From: a virus
Strand: one strand, 5' to 3'
IMG/VR virus record: IMGVR_UViG_3300022602_000058
Span: 26,085-90,084 of that record
DNA: 64,000 bases
The notes under the pieces are model-generated. The model ran no database searches and was not told the origin of the DNA. It was given only the letters and a program-made list of their open reading frames with translations. A program made the position numbers and the translations under genes. Every line of letters begins with the position of its first letter. Within the stretch, counting starts at the first letter, position 1. This document shows, piece by piece, positions 41,409 through 50,113 of the stretch.

Positions 41409-41414
41409 GTATAA

Positions 41415-41442
41415 AGTATAGATACTTTAGGCGGAAAGGCAA
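41415..41442 (-). promoter_or_regulatory. Early-type promoter at element B
   Basis: On the minus strand TTGCCT, 16 bases, TATACT, then 6 bases to the ATG at 41408. AAAGTA-TCTA-TACTTT dyad over the -10. The -35 abuts the T-run of the stem-loop. Confidence 0.6.
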
Positions 41443-41443
41443 T

Positions 41444-41523
41444 AAAAAACTCTCGAGACGATATTGATGTGTCATGACCAATATTAGTACAAACGACTAT
41501 AGTCGCAAAGTTCGTCTCGAGAG
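41444..41523 (-). terminator. Possible minus-strand terminator at element B
   Basis: Same layout: 12-bp stem then TTTTTT on the minus strand, directly before the early promoter of the phosphatase gene. Confidence 0.5.
41450..41523. promoter_or_regulatory. Stem-loop element B before LAGLIDADG gene
   Basis: Perfect 12-bp inverted repeat CTCTCGAGACGA (41450-41461) and TCGTCTCGAGAG (41512-41523) with a 50-base loop. Inside is a hairpin CGAC-TATA-GTCG (41494-41505) and a copy of the gene start region. Right arm followed by CATAAATACTTATG. Confidence 0.85.
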
Positions 41524-41556
41524 CATAAATACTTATGTCATGACAAATATTATTAC
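41470..41556 (+). repeat. Direct repeat of gene start region, element B
   Basis: 41470-41490 and 41536-41556, 21 bases with two differences; both encode M-T-N-I-x-T. The first is in the loop, the second begins the LAGLIDADG gene (period 66). Confidence 0.85.
41526..41531 (+). promoter_or_regulatory. Late-type promoter of LAGLIDADG gene
   Basis: CATAAATACTTATGTC then ATG; spacer 8, immediately after the right arm of the stem-loop. CATAAATACTTATG is the reverse complement of the matching segment in the HNH element. Confidence 0.7.
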
Positions 41557-42397
41557 TACACGAGAACTCTCTTTCAATAAAAAGAATAAATTAACATCTG
41601 AACAAAAGCTGCAGATATGTAGGCGGTACATAGAGGGGGAAAGCTGTGAAAGTTTATCACGTACATTTAATGTATGGTGCGGTACGGTGGTTCGCCTACT
41701 AAAACGTAATAACATTCAAAGACGGGATCATAGAACATCATGTTCAAGATACAAATTTAATCATAGATTTTTTACAAATATTGATACAGAGGCTAAAGCA
41801 TATTTTATTGGATTTGTATTAGCTGACGGTTGTGTGCGCCGCGATTGCCTAACAATCCAATTACATCAACAAGACACGCATATTCTTGAATATTTTATTA
41901 GCTGTATAGAAGGTGACTGTAAACTCTACTCTAGTAAACAAAGAAACGGGGACGTACACCCTGTATTAAAGCTGTCTTCTCTACAAATGATTACCGATCT
42001 AAAGCAGCACGGTATAATAGAAAACAAAACATACAATTTAACAACATTACCCGCAATACCTGAACATTTAGAAAGACATTTCTGGAGAGGGGTTATGGAT
42101 GGTGATGGGTGCGTGTACTTATCTAAAGATAAAAAACAATTTCAAGCGTTTATATGTAATTATCTGAAGCACCCTATCGATGCATTTGAATCTTTTTTAC
42201 TTAGGAATAATATCGAAACACGAGGTATAATAAAATACCCTGGTGTTTATAACTTAACACTATGTAACAAATATGCTCTTAAATTTCTTAAGTTAATTTA
42301 TACAGATTCTGATCCCGAACTCTGCTTAAAGAGAAAATATGAAAAGTATTTAAAATATACAGACTCAGGATATGTCAATGAAGAAAGTAGAGAATAG
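41540..42397 (+). CDS. LAGLIDADG homing endonuclease with N-terminal HTH
   Basis: 285 residues from the ATG at 41540, 8 bases after TAAATA. An earlier in-frame ATG at 41474 inside the stem-loop would add 22 residues. N-terminal HTH of the resolvase/homeodomain kind (EQKLQICRRYIEGESCESLSRTF then WCGTVVRLLKR). Then two LAGLIDADG-type motifs: YFIGFVLADGC (86-97) and HFWRGVMDGDGC (180-191), whose Asp/Glu bind catalytic metal. Family typical of free-standing or intron-borne homing enzymes. Opposite in strand to its neighbours. Confidence 0.85.
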   Translation: MTNIITTRELSFNKKNKLTSEQKLQICRRYIEGESCESLSRTFNVWCGTVVRLLKRNNIQRRDHRTSCSRYKFNHRFFTNIDTEAKAYFIGFVLADGCVRRDCLTIQLHQQDTHILEYFISCIEGDCKLYSSKQRNGDVHPVLKLSSLQMITDLKQHGIIENKTYNLTTLPAIPEHLERHFWRGVMDGDGCVYLSKDKKQFQAFICNYLKHPIDAFESFLLRNNIETRGIIKYPGVYNLTLCNKYALKFLKLIYTDSDPELCLKRKYEKYLKYTDSGYVNEESRE

Positions 42398-42479
42398 CCT
42401 TAATAAGACTCCACCACATTAAACAACCAAGAATCATTGCTCCTAGCCAAGTAGCTAAGGGTATAAAATCTCTATCCAT
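42375..42479 (-). CDS. Small membrane protein, 34 residues
   Basis: Reads MDRDFIPLATWLGAMILGCL, then WWSLIKAILYFLH, one membrane helix. A sigma70-type promoter (TTGCTT, 17, TATATA) ends 10 bases before the ATG. Overlaps the 3' end of the endonuclease gene by 23 bases, convergent. The good promoter makes it a probable early gene. Unknown function. Confidence 0.45.
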   Translation of the reverse strand: MDRDFIPLATWLGAMILGCLMWWSLIKAILYFLH

Positions 42480-42489
42480 CAGTTAATGC

Positions 42490-42518
42490 TATATACTATT
42501 ATTGGTATATGCAAGCAA
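42490..42518 (-). promoter_or_regulatory. Early-type promoter of 34-residue gene
   Basis: On the minus strand TTGCTT, 17 bases, TATATA, then 10 bases to ATG. It contains an 18-base match (ATATACTATTATTGGTAT, other strand) to the promoter at 39.76 kb. Confidence 0.55.
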
Positions 42519-42522
42519 TATT

Positions 42523-42861
42523 TTAATTATATTGTATTAGATATCCTTTATCAGATAACTTTGAATACCCTGCTACGTTATAGAGTATTATGTCTATGTT
42601 ACCGTATGCACTAATATTTGGTAAATTTACAGTAAATAGATTATCATTTGTATAATAAAAGCTGCTTAATGGTAAGCCATAACCTGTAAAAGCGGGGAAT
42701 AGAGCTGATACTTTATGATTGTTTGTAAAATTATTTACTGTACTTAAACTCGGAAATGTAACATTACCAGAACTAAGGAATACCTGCTGAATATGTTCAA
42801 ACATCCTACCTTGAAATAGAATGGATGCCGTTTGTGGATATGTAACGGTAATATAGTTCAC
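42523..42861 (-). CDS. Small fibre-region protein
   Basis: 112 residues, GTG start 6 bases after TAAATA. Beta-rich: VTYPQTASILFQGRMFEHIQQVFLSSGNVTFPSL, TVNLPNISAYGNIDIILYN. No family recognised. Last gene of the 20-kb fibre block, so perhaps a fibre cap, chaperone or small receptor protein. Confidence 0.6.
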   Translation of the reverse strand: MNYITVTYPQTASILFQGRMFEHIQQVFLSSGNVTFPSLSTVNNFTNNHKVSALFPAFTGYGLPLSSFYYTNDNLFTVNLPNISAYGNIDIILYNVAGYSKLSDKGYLIQYN

Positions 42862-42867
42862 TAACTA

Positions 42868-42873
42868 TATTTA
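42868..42873 (-). promoter_or_regulatory. Late-type promoter
   Basis: TTAAATATAGTTA then GTG on the minus strand; spacer 6. Confidence 0.65.
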
Positions 42874-42878
42874 ATAAA

Positions 42879-44738
42879 TTACTTTTTAAGAGATTGAACT
42901 TCTGCTTTAAGTTCTTTAATAGCCTGAAGAAGAAGTGGTATTATCTTATCGTAATTAACTGCTTTATACCCATCATTGCGTGTAACAACTGCTTCAGGTA
43001 AAACTTGTTCAATTTCCTGTGCTATAACACCAACATCATGACCGGTATGAACAGTTTGAAGTTCAGTATTCCAATCATATTCAACACCGTTTATACTTTC
43101 AATCTTATCTAATGCCGATGTAATTGGTTGTATATTATTCTTTAATTGTCTGTCAGAAGAAGCAAAAGCAATAATATCACCATCAGCACTAATTGTACTA
43201 GTAGCATGAATTGTACCAGTTACGTCAAGTGTTGTAGCTGGAGTTACTGTGTTAATACCAACACAGTGAGTATTATTATTATCAACAAACATTGTAGTAA
43301 CAGTATTTGAATTATCTTGAAAATACGTACCGCCTGTTGCCGGTCGAAGAGCAAGATTAGTACTATCACCGTAAATGTAACCCGTACCACCGAGGTAGAT
43401 ATTATTACTATCAACCTTTAAATTACCATTAACTTCTAATTTCTGGGATGGTGATGATGTACCAATACCAACATTTCCACCGTTAATAGCTGTAGTTATA
43501 TTACCAGATTGATCGATCTTTAAGCGGTTAGTACCAGAACCAAGTACGTTAGTCCAAATATTGAACGTATTATCCGTCTCTTTTGTAATTGTAAACCCTT
43601 GTCCATTGACATTGTTACCTAATTGTAATGCAGCGTAATTTAACGCATTAATCTGTAGGTTACCTACTGGTGATGATGTACCGATACCAACACTACCACC
43701 GAATATCGTAGTACCTGAAGCACTAATTGTACCGAGTACTGATAATTGTACGTTAGGATTTGTTGGGGGTATTACACCAATACCTACACTACCGTAGTTA
43801 TCTACGTAGAAAGATTGAGGTATTGTGCGATTTGTATCTTGTATAACTAGAGAGGGACCTGAGCCTACTTGTTTTATTGAAACGGCCGGTAGAGCATTAT
43901 TAGTTGGTATAAATGTAACCGTTGACTGACCATCGCCAACATTTGTTAGTGTACCGCCTGATAGGTATAAAAATCTATTCGAGATATAAGCGTTAGTACC
44001 TGCGCGAGAATTATAAATTGATTGATCAACATATAATTTGTTTGTTAGATCACTATTATTAACAGGCAACGTACTTACACTAACACTTGTCGTACTACTT
44101 AGTGTACCGAAAACCGTTGCTACCCCGCTCAACGGTACATAGTTATTACCTACATAGTTTCTTGTATATGTTTCTGCTGTTCGGACACCAGAAAGTAATG
44201 CATTAAGATTAACAATATCTATTAAATTAACTGGGTCACTAAGGATAGTACCGCTATTAACACTTATTGAGCTGACATTAAGTGTGTATGAGGTAATATT
44301 ATTTTTAATATTAAGTGAGGAGGTAGTAGGATCTGTACCAGTATCTAAAGTAAGATAAAGAGGATTAAAAATTAATTGACCTGTTGTATAATCAAAAGGA
44401 GAGCCATAAACAGGATGTATATTAGTCCATCCATTAATCTTACTAAAGGAATATAGCTTATTATCAGCGTTACCGTTAGCATCAAAATTTTGAAACGCAA
44501 GATCACCGTTATACGCTAAAGATGAATACTGATCTCTATTATTAACAACACCAAAATTAGTATTACCTACGAGTATACCGCCTTGGGTAACACCGTCACC
44601 TATAAAAAGACGCTTTGTATCAACAGTGTAGCCAAGTTCGCCAGAATAAAAAGTAATATTCTGTCTATCTAAATCAGTACCACGCCTGATAATAATCTTA
44701 ACTACTGTATCTGATGTAACATTAATAGTGTTGGCCAT
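42879..44738 (-). CDS. Tail fibre with C-terminal endosialidase-type chaperone (S74)
   Basis: 619 residues. Start: IIIRRGTDLDRQNITFYSGELGYTVDTKRLFIGDGVTQGG (about 12-50), the common phage fibre attachment module. Middle has repeating beta modules (VGIGTSSPSQKLEVNGNLKV, GGTGYIYGDSTNLALRPATGG). The end (527-619) is the intramolecular chaperone: SSDRQLKNNI, with Ser-Asp the self-cleavage position, GVIAQEIEQVLPEAV, and a final coiled coil. It trimerises the fibre and is then cut off. TAAATA 6 bases before the ATG. Confidence 0.88.
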   Translation of the reverse strand: MANTINVTSDTVVKIIIRRGTDLDRQNITFYSGELGYTVDTKRLFIGDGVTQGGILVGNTNFGVVNNRDQYSSLAYNGDLAFQNFDANGNADNKLYSFSKINGWTNIHPVYGSPFDYTTGQLIFNPLYLTLDTGTDPTTSSLNIKNNITSYTLNVSSISVNSGTILSDPVNLIDIVNLNALLSGVRTAETYTRNYVGNNYVPLSGVATVFGTLSSTTSVSVSTLPVNNSDLTNKLYVDQSIYNSRAGTNAYISNRFLYLSGGTLTNVGDGQSTVTFIPTNNALPAVSIKQVGSGPSLVIQDTNRTIPQSFYVDNYGSVGIGVIPPTNPNVQLSVLGTISASGTTIFGGSVGIGTSSPVGNLQINALNYAALQLGNNVNGQGFTITKETDNTFNIWTNVLGSGTNRLKIDQSGNITTAINGGNVGIGTSSPSQKLEVNGNLKVDSNNIYLGGTGYIYGDSTNLALRPATGGTYFQDNSNTVTTMFVDNNNTHCVGINTVTPATTLDVTGTIHATSTISADGDIIAFASSDRQLKNNIQPITSALDKIESINGVEYDWNTELQTVHTGHDVGVIAQEIEQVLPEAVVTRNDGYKAVNYDKIIPLLLQAIKELKAEVQSLKK

Positions 44739-44744
44739 TGTGAT

Positions 44745-44750
44745 TATTTA
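44745..44750 (-). promoter_or_regulatory. Late-type promoter of S74 fibre gene
   Basis: CTAAATAATCACA then ATG on the minus strand; spacer 6. Confidence 0.7.
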
Positions 44751-44772
44751 GTATAAAAGTAATGAAATCCAA

Positions 44773-46419
44773 TTAGTTCAGATATACAATTTGTTGTGTG
44801 CTCTTGTAAGCCTGTACATCAGCCACTAAAGCAGATAACAAAGCTTGTTGTGCATTAAAGATGTATTGAAACGGGCGATTAATAATATTATTCTGAAATA
44901 TTTCGTTTATACCAATAAAGTTTGTTACATCCTGGTTAAATTGTAGTGTATTCAACTCAGCAGGTAACAGGTAACGAGTACCCGCAAGAAGAGTATCACC
45001 AGAGATAGTATTTTGATTATAGAGGAATCTACTTGAGATATTATCTCTCAGTCTCATATGATTCATTAAAAGTTTAGAAATAGATTTATTAATAACCCAG
45101 TTTTGTAAATATTCTTCTTTACTAATAGTGATGCCACTTAACGGATAAACATCAAACACATCGTCAGTTAGTATACTTGCAACATTAAGATTGTCCTGAA
45201 AGAGGGAGATTCGATTACCACCACCGGTTTGATAGCTAATTGTAAAATTATAATCGTATTTTACATTATTACTCGTCGTTGATAAGGTAGCAAATGTAGT
45301 AAAATTTTGATTTGAAATATTAAATCCACTCAATTGATAACTACCTACTGTATCGTAAGACTTATCAACAAGTTTTTTGTATATATTGTTGTTCGTTATA
45401 AAATAAAAAACGTTTGAGTCAGATTGTGAAAATACAAGACGTTTTACACTATCATTTGCGGCAGATAGTGCTGTAAAATCAAGAATTTGTTTGTTATTAA
45501 AATTATTACTATATTTGTAAACGGTCCAATTTTTATTAAGGACATAATTATTACCAAATTGATCATGTGTAATCTGTACAGGACCGGCAGATAAGAAATC
45601 TCTAAAAAGCCTATATGTTGTAAGCCAATTTAAATTTTTATCGTACGTTTTGATACAGCTATTACCAGCATCTAAAACATAAAGAGTAGAATTATAATAA
45701 TCTATACTAATTGGAGCATTAAATTTTGTATTATCAGTAAAAGCCCCGAATCCACCAGTTTGGTTTTTATAGATAAGAATATTTTGTAATAAATTATCAT
45801 TAGTTAGAAACCCTGACGCATCGTATAGGTATATACTATTACTGCCCTGATCTAAAACATACATTGAATAATCATCTCCAAAAACAATATCTTGAATCTT
45901 TTGAAAATTGATGTTTGAGCCTTGAAACGTTGTATTTGTAATAAAGGCTGTAGTAATGTTTGTAAATGTAGAATTACTTTTTAGAAAATTTAACGTTATA
46001 TCTAAAGGTCCATTATATGTTGTTGTTGCAAGGATATATTGATCTAAGTCCTTATTATATTTTACCGCTAACACGCCAGGTGCTGTTTGAACAACAGCAC
46101 CACTACCTCCAATCGACGGACCTATACTACCGATTAATGCGGAATTAATACCATTATACCAATTAAATGAATTATTATACACCCCAGCAACGGCAACACA
46201 CGTAATTGGTATAACATTTGACGCAACGTGTGCTGATTTATAGAGGTATAGATAATTATCATACAGCTTAGTAATGATATTATTAATATTAAAGTTGTTT
46301 ACTGTTTCATTAGGCTGAATTTTAATCGAGTCAAAGCTAGAATACGGCAAACTTAATGTTGATCCTAGATAACGGTCATAGATTATGCCTTGCTGAGATA
46401 TGATATCGTTAATATTCAT
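44773..46419 (-). CDS. Structural protein with beta-propeller-like repeats
   Basis: 548 residues. Units of the type I-V-F-G-D-D-Y-S-M-Y-V-L-D, SIDYYNSTLYVLDAGNSCIKTYD and HDQFGNNYVLNKNWTVYKYS look like NHL-type blades. N-terminal SLPYSSFDSIKIQPNETVNNFNINNIITKLYDNYLYLYK is helical. C-terminal has NINEIFQNNIINRPFQYIFNAQQALLSALVADVQ. Function unknown; the next gene downstream is the chaperone fibre, so it is likely a fibre or baseplate attachment protein. Confidence 0.55.
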   Translation of the reverse strand: MNINDIISQQGIIYDRYLGSTLSLPYSSFDSIKIQPNETVNNFNINNIITKLYDNYLYLYKSAHVASNVIPITCVAVAGVYNNSFNWYNGINSALIGSIGPSIGGSGAVVQTAPGVLAVKYNKDLDQYILATTTYNGPLDITLNFLKSNSTFTNITTAFITNTTFQGSNINFQKIQDIVFGDDYSMYVLDQGSNSIYLYDASGFLTNDNLLQNILIYKNQTGGFGAFTDNTKFNAPISIDYYNSTLYVLDAGNSCIKTYDKNLNWLTTYRLFRDFLSAGPVQITHDQFGNNYVLNKNWTVYKYSNNFNNKQILDFTALSAANDSVKRLVFSQSDSNVFYFITNNNIYKKLVDKSYDTVGSYQLSGFNISNQNFTTFATLSTTSNNVKYDYNFTISYQTGGGNRISLFQDNLNVASILTDDVFDVYPLSGITISKEEYLQNWVINKSISKLLMNHMRLRDNISSRFLYNQNTISGDTLLAGTRYLLPAELNTLQFNQDVTNFIGINEIFQNNIINRPFQYIFNAQQALLSALVADVQAYKSTQQIVYLN

Positions 46420-46423
46420 TGAT

Positions 46424-49400
46424 TTAGTTAACCCAGGTTATTTTATTTAGTTTCGTATACACAGGTGCAGAATTTTGAAGCGTTTTTTGTATACGTTGTT
46501 CAATCTCACCCTGTAATCCTACATCGGTGATACCTGTATTACGTAAAATTACATTGTATTGTGTTGATTTAGCGCCAGGTACATCAGCTTTAAAGTATCT
46601 TTCTACTTCTTCAAGATAGCTTCTACGGCCACATGGTATATCAAAATGCAAATCTTTCATTACACCACTCTGACGTGCGTGCATTATAATATCATAATCA
46701 TTTAACGGCGTGTCGTATAGATAGAAATTCTTAATCTTTGCATTCTCCATCAAATAAAGATTTTTCTGAAGGTATTGGAACAAGGGTTTGGAGTTATTAA
46801 TATTTGATGAACCAATAAGGAACGGTCGATATATTAAATTACTAAAATGATATTTTCTTGGTGCGAATTGAATACTTTGTACTAATTGTGCGTCAATGAA
46901 TAGTGACATGTAGCCATTATAACTGTCAAAGCGAATTGCAAAATGATGATAACCGGGATCTAGAGCAGATAGATTATATACAATTTCATTCAGACTGATA
47001 TCTGATTTATCGTATAAGTTTGTTGTTACAGCTTTAATATTTAAATTTGATTTTGGATATACTCCTTGTACAAACTCGCGTAGATATGTTGTATTTGTTA
47101 ATACAGGTCTATTTGCTGTTTTTGTAAAATAAAATGTACTTGATAATTGGCTACCATTCGTATCATATACCAAGAATTGATATGCAGGTGTTGACGTAAG
47201 AGCAGTTACTGTATTTGATAGTGTCTGATAGGAGTATCCTGTGCGAGCAAAGAGTACATTGTTATAATATTGACCGTTATAAAACTCTGATATAAAACCA
47301 ATAGTGGAATTTGTAAAGGTATCTAAATTTTGCGTATATTGAATAGTGCCTTGATAACCGGAAAGAGGTGGATTTGTAAATACCACGTTGCTACCACTAA
47401 GGGTAAAATCAAATACCGGTCTAAATGGTGTATTGTTAATATTAACAATAAGATCTTGTGTAGCAAGTCCCGGTGCCGCTGTTATGGGGTATGTAGATGT
47501 ACTACCATTACCAGTCAATGTTACTGTAGTTGTTACAGGGGTATTTGATGTTAGTGTACCAGATAATAATAGCTGACTATTTTGTGTAAACTTATAGTAA
47601 TTATTGTTATTATTAATAATCCAAATATTACCATCGAAATCGATATTAAAATCACTTAATAATGTATTTTGGGTTGGTGATATTCTAAACGCGGTAATAG
47701 GTTGAGATACTGTACCGTTTTGGACGCTGCCAATATTCCAGCTAAACAGTGTTCTACCAGCATCACCGCGATAATAAATTGTATTGTTAATACGTTTAGC
47801 GTTATCGTTTGGTGTAAAAAAGAAATTACCATTGTAGAATGTAACCGAGCGAGATGATACTGGTGGTAGGGATTTACCAACTCCTGCCACATAACAATTA
47901 TTATATATGTTGGATGAAAGTACAGGTGTAACGGCGTTAGTAAATAAATTTGCTGATAATAATGTTGTCGTTGTCGTACCAGGGCATAAAATAAAAGCTA
48001 CTGTATCTGTATTAGTTGTAAATACAGTATTTGATAAATACGGTGAAAATGTTTGACGTAATAATTGGTTATTACACGTATACTGTCTTAGATAGCCATC
48101 ACTAAAAGCAACTGAATAATTTTCTACAAAGTTAGGACGAATAAATGCAAGCGCTGTTGTAGGATATGTTATAGTATCAATTTTGGTAAAATCAGTATTG
48201 AGTACATCAAGGCTAGATGTAGAATTGACAAATATTGTTGGTGTAATTATATTTTCATTAAAGATACCAAAACCGTCATTGAGTAAATTGCCAATAATTT
48301 GATTTGCAAACGGTGCGGACCAGTTTTGATTATACATATCAAAGCAAATAGTAAATTGACTTGAGTCTTGTATACCTGAAAGCGAATCTGTTATTGCATA
48401 TTGATTTCCATTAAAACTATATTCTTGAGCTGCATCTAAGCTTGGATATGCTATAGCGCCGTTTGTTGTAAAAAAGTTTGGAAAACCATTTTCAACAATA
48501 AATGGCTTAAAGATATTCAAATAATTTAATACGTCTGTAGGTCCGTAATGATGGTAGGCATAATATGCACCTGGTTCAAATGTAAGACTTGATGGTACAT
48601 CAATTACAACATCGGTATTGTTTACGCTAACTGATGCATCTATAAGACCTTCAAAAGATGTTGTATAGGTGACTGCTTTTAATGATCTGGTAGTAAGAGC
48701 AGCAAAAAATGATGTTTTTGATGGATTATAATATCTATCAACCCAAATTGGATATTCGGTTATGTCAGTACTACCCGATAACCAGCTACAGAGAAATGTA
48801 CCATTTACTTCGCCTGTTGTACTACCGAACGGTGATGTATGTTTTGCATCGGCTAATTTTTTAAAAATTTTATCCGACTTTACCGGGTGGTCACCTGCAA
48901 TAGCACCAGCCTCTATTAATCCAGAATCATTAATGTTTATTTGAAGGAATGGATATAAGGTCGGCGGTACATGAAAGTACGTTACCTTGTCACCCTTCAG
49001 TACGATATCTGTCGTATATGATTCATATCCAAGAGTAATATTATCATTGCCAAGTAATTGATTGGAGCCTGAAAATAATGATTTATAATCGCGCATCTGA
49101 ACATCACTCTCAGATAAGAACGGTGATTTATTAAACTGAAACGGATTATTTCTTGATTGATAATTTTCCGGCGTTGTAGTATTCTTTAAGGATACAGCAT
49201 TAACATCGAGTTGATTGCCTGTTAACGTTAAATATTGACTATGTAGAAGAATATTAGAATTAATATTTTGTGTAGACTTATCGATGTTAATATCTTGAGT
49301 GTTGGTCAAGAAATTTTGACCATAACTAACCCATGGGTCATATAATATTGTATTATTTGGTTCAACTGGACGTGATACACATGCAAGCACTGCTGTTGGC

Positions 49401-50083
49401 GGCCATGAAGGTACACCCGATACTGATGGAAACCCTGTCAATGTTTGAGTTAAAGCATCATAGCCAAAATAATGCGGAAAGTCTTGTAAATTCTTTGATA
49501 ATATAAAAAGATTAGTCTGTCTATTATAATCGTAATTAAAATATTGCGGACTCTGGTCACCAAGGTAGTCAGTACCTAGATCAAATGAAAAATATAAATT
49601 AAGATCTGCACCCATTGTGAGATACCTCACTATATTTGCATTAACGTGCTCAACTTTACAAAGTGTATCAGAGTGAAACTTTATAGTAAAGAAATATCTA
49701 TTATCCATGTTTGCCGATAAACCAGACATGGATAATGATGCTGTAGCAATGTTAGCTGCTGGTTCTTCAACAACAAGAAAATTAGAATCCGATGTCACGC
49801 CACCCGTGGCATTAGCTGCAAGATAGGTTGTGAGCCCATTATCGGGAATATAATTAAGATCCTGTATATAAGCAGCACTTATAAGAGGTACATTTTGTGT
49901 AAGGAACAAATTTGAATAATTATTGGTGGAACTATCATTTGCTTGCGATAAAACTTCAGAAAGAGGTAAGTCAACACCTTGTTCGGTATAAAAAACATTT
50001 TGATCAAATTGCAACAAACTATCCGGGCTATAATTGGCTGAAAGTCCTATATAGTTTGCTGAATTTAAAGTGACGACCTCCAT
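46424..50083 (-). CDS. Large fibre-region structural protein with split lectin-like domain
   Basis: 1219 residues, TAAATA 5 bases before ATG. N-terminal 500 residues beta-rich, unrecognised. A LamG/concanavalin-like domain begins near 570 (SQFTICFDMYNQNW) and appears to resume near 1045 (YHHFAIRFDSYNGYMSLFIDAQLVQ), the part between holding propeller-like blades (FDGNIWIINNNNNYYKF). The C-terminus (about 1130-1219) is YFKADVPGAKSTQYNVILRN, perhaps a joining domain. Probably a surface-binding structural protein. Confidence 0.55.
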   Translation of the reverse strand: MEVVTLNSANYIGLSANYSPDSLLQFDQNVFYTEQGVDLPLSEVLSQANDSSTNNYSNLFLTQNVPLISAAYIQDLNYIPDNGLTTYLAANATGGVTSDSNFLVVEEPAANIATASLSMSGLSANMDNRYFFTIKFHSDTLCKVEHVNANIVRYLTMGADLNLYFSFDLGTDYLGDQSPQYFNYDYNRQTNLFILSKNLQDFPHYFGYDALTQTLTGFPSVSGVPSWPPTAVLACVSRPVEPNNTILYDPWVSYGQNFLTNTQDINIDKSTQNINSNILLHSQYLTLTGNQLDVNAVSLKNTTTPENYQSRNNPFQFNKSPFLSESDVQMRDYKSLFSGSNQLLGNDNITLGYESYTTDIVLKGDKVTYFHVPPTLYPFLQININDSGLIEAGAIAGDHPVKSDKIFKKLADAKHTSPFGSTTGEVNGTFLCSWLSGSTDITEYPIWVDRYYNPSKTSFFAALTTRSLKAVTYTTSFEGLIDASVSVNNTDVVIDVPSSLTFEPGAYYAYHHYGPTDVLNYLNIFKPFIVENGFPNFFTTNGAIAYPSLDAAQEYSFNGNQYAITDSLSGIQDSSQFTICFDMYNQNWSAPFANQIIGNLLNDGFGIFNENIITPTIFVNSTSSLDVLNTDFTKIDTITYPTTALAFIRPNFVENYSVAFSDGYLRQYTCNNQLLRQTFSPYLSNTVFTTNTDTVAFILCPGTTTTTLLSANLFTNAVTPVLSSNIYNNCYVAGVGKSLPPVSSRSVTFYNGNFFFTPNDNAKRINNTIYYRGDAGRTLFSWNIGSVQNGTVSQPITAFRISPTQNTLLSDFNIDFDGNIWIINNNNNYYKFTQNSQLLLSGTLTSNTPVTTTVTLTGNGSTSTYPITAAPGLATQDLIVNINNTPFRPVFDFTLSGSNVVFTNPPLSGYQGTIQYTQNLDTFTNSTIGFISEFYNGQYYNNVLFARTGYSYQTLSNTVTALTSTPAYQFLVYDTNGSQLSSTFYFTKTANRPVLTNTTYLREFVQGVYPKSNLNIKAVTTNLYDKSDISLNEIVYNLSALDPGYHHFAIRFDSYNGYMSLFIDAQLVQSIQFAPRKYHFSNLIYRPFLIGSSNINNSKPLFQYLQKNLYLMENAKIKNFYLYDTPLNDYDIIMHARQSGVMKDLHFDIPCGRRSYLEEVERYFKADVPGAKSTQYNVILRNTGITDVGLQGEIEQRIQKTLQNSAPVYTKLNKITWVN

Positions 50084-50088
50084 GTCTT

Positions 50089-50094
50089 TATTTA
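50089..50094 (-). promoter_or_regulatory. Late-type promoter
   Basis: GATAAATAAAGAC then ATG on the minus strand; spacer 5. Confidence 0.7.
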
Positions 50095-50113
50095 TCTAGA
50101 ACTAAAACGGACG

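Noticed and set aside
38288-41560. Elements A and B as insertion sequences or integron sites
   Set aside because: No transposase or integrase is nearby, the inverted repeat flanks only 50 bases and the downstream genes are homing endonucleases.
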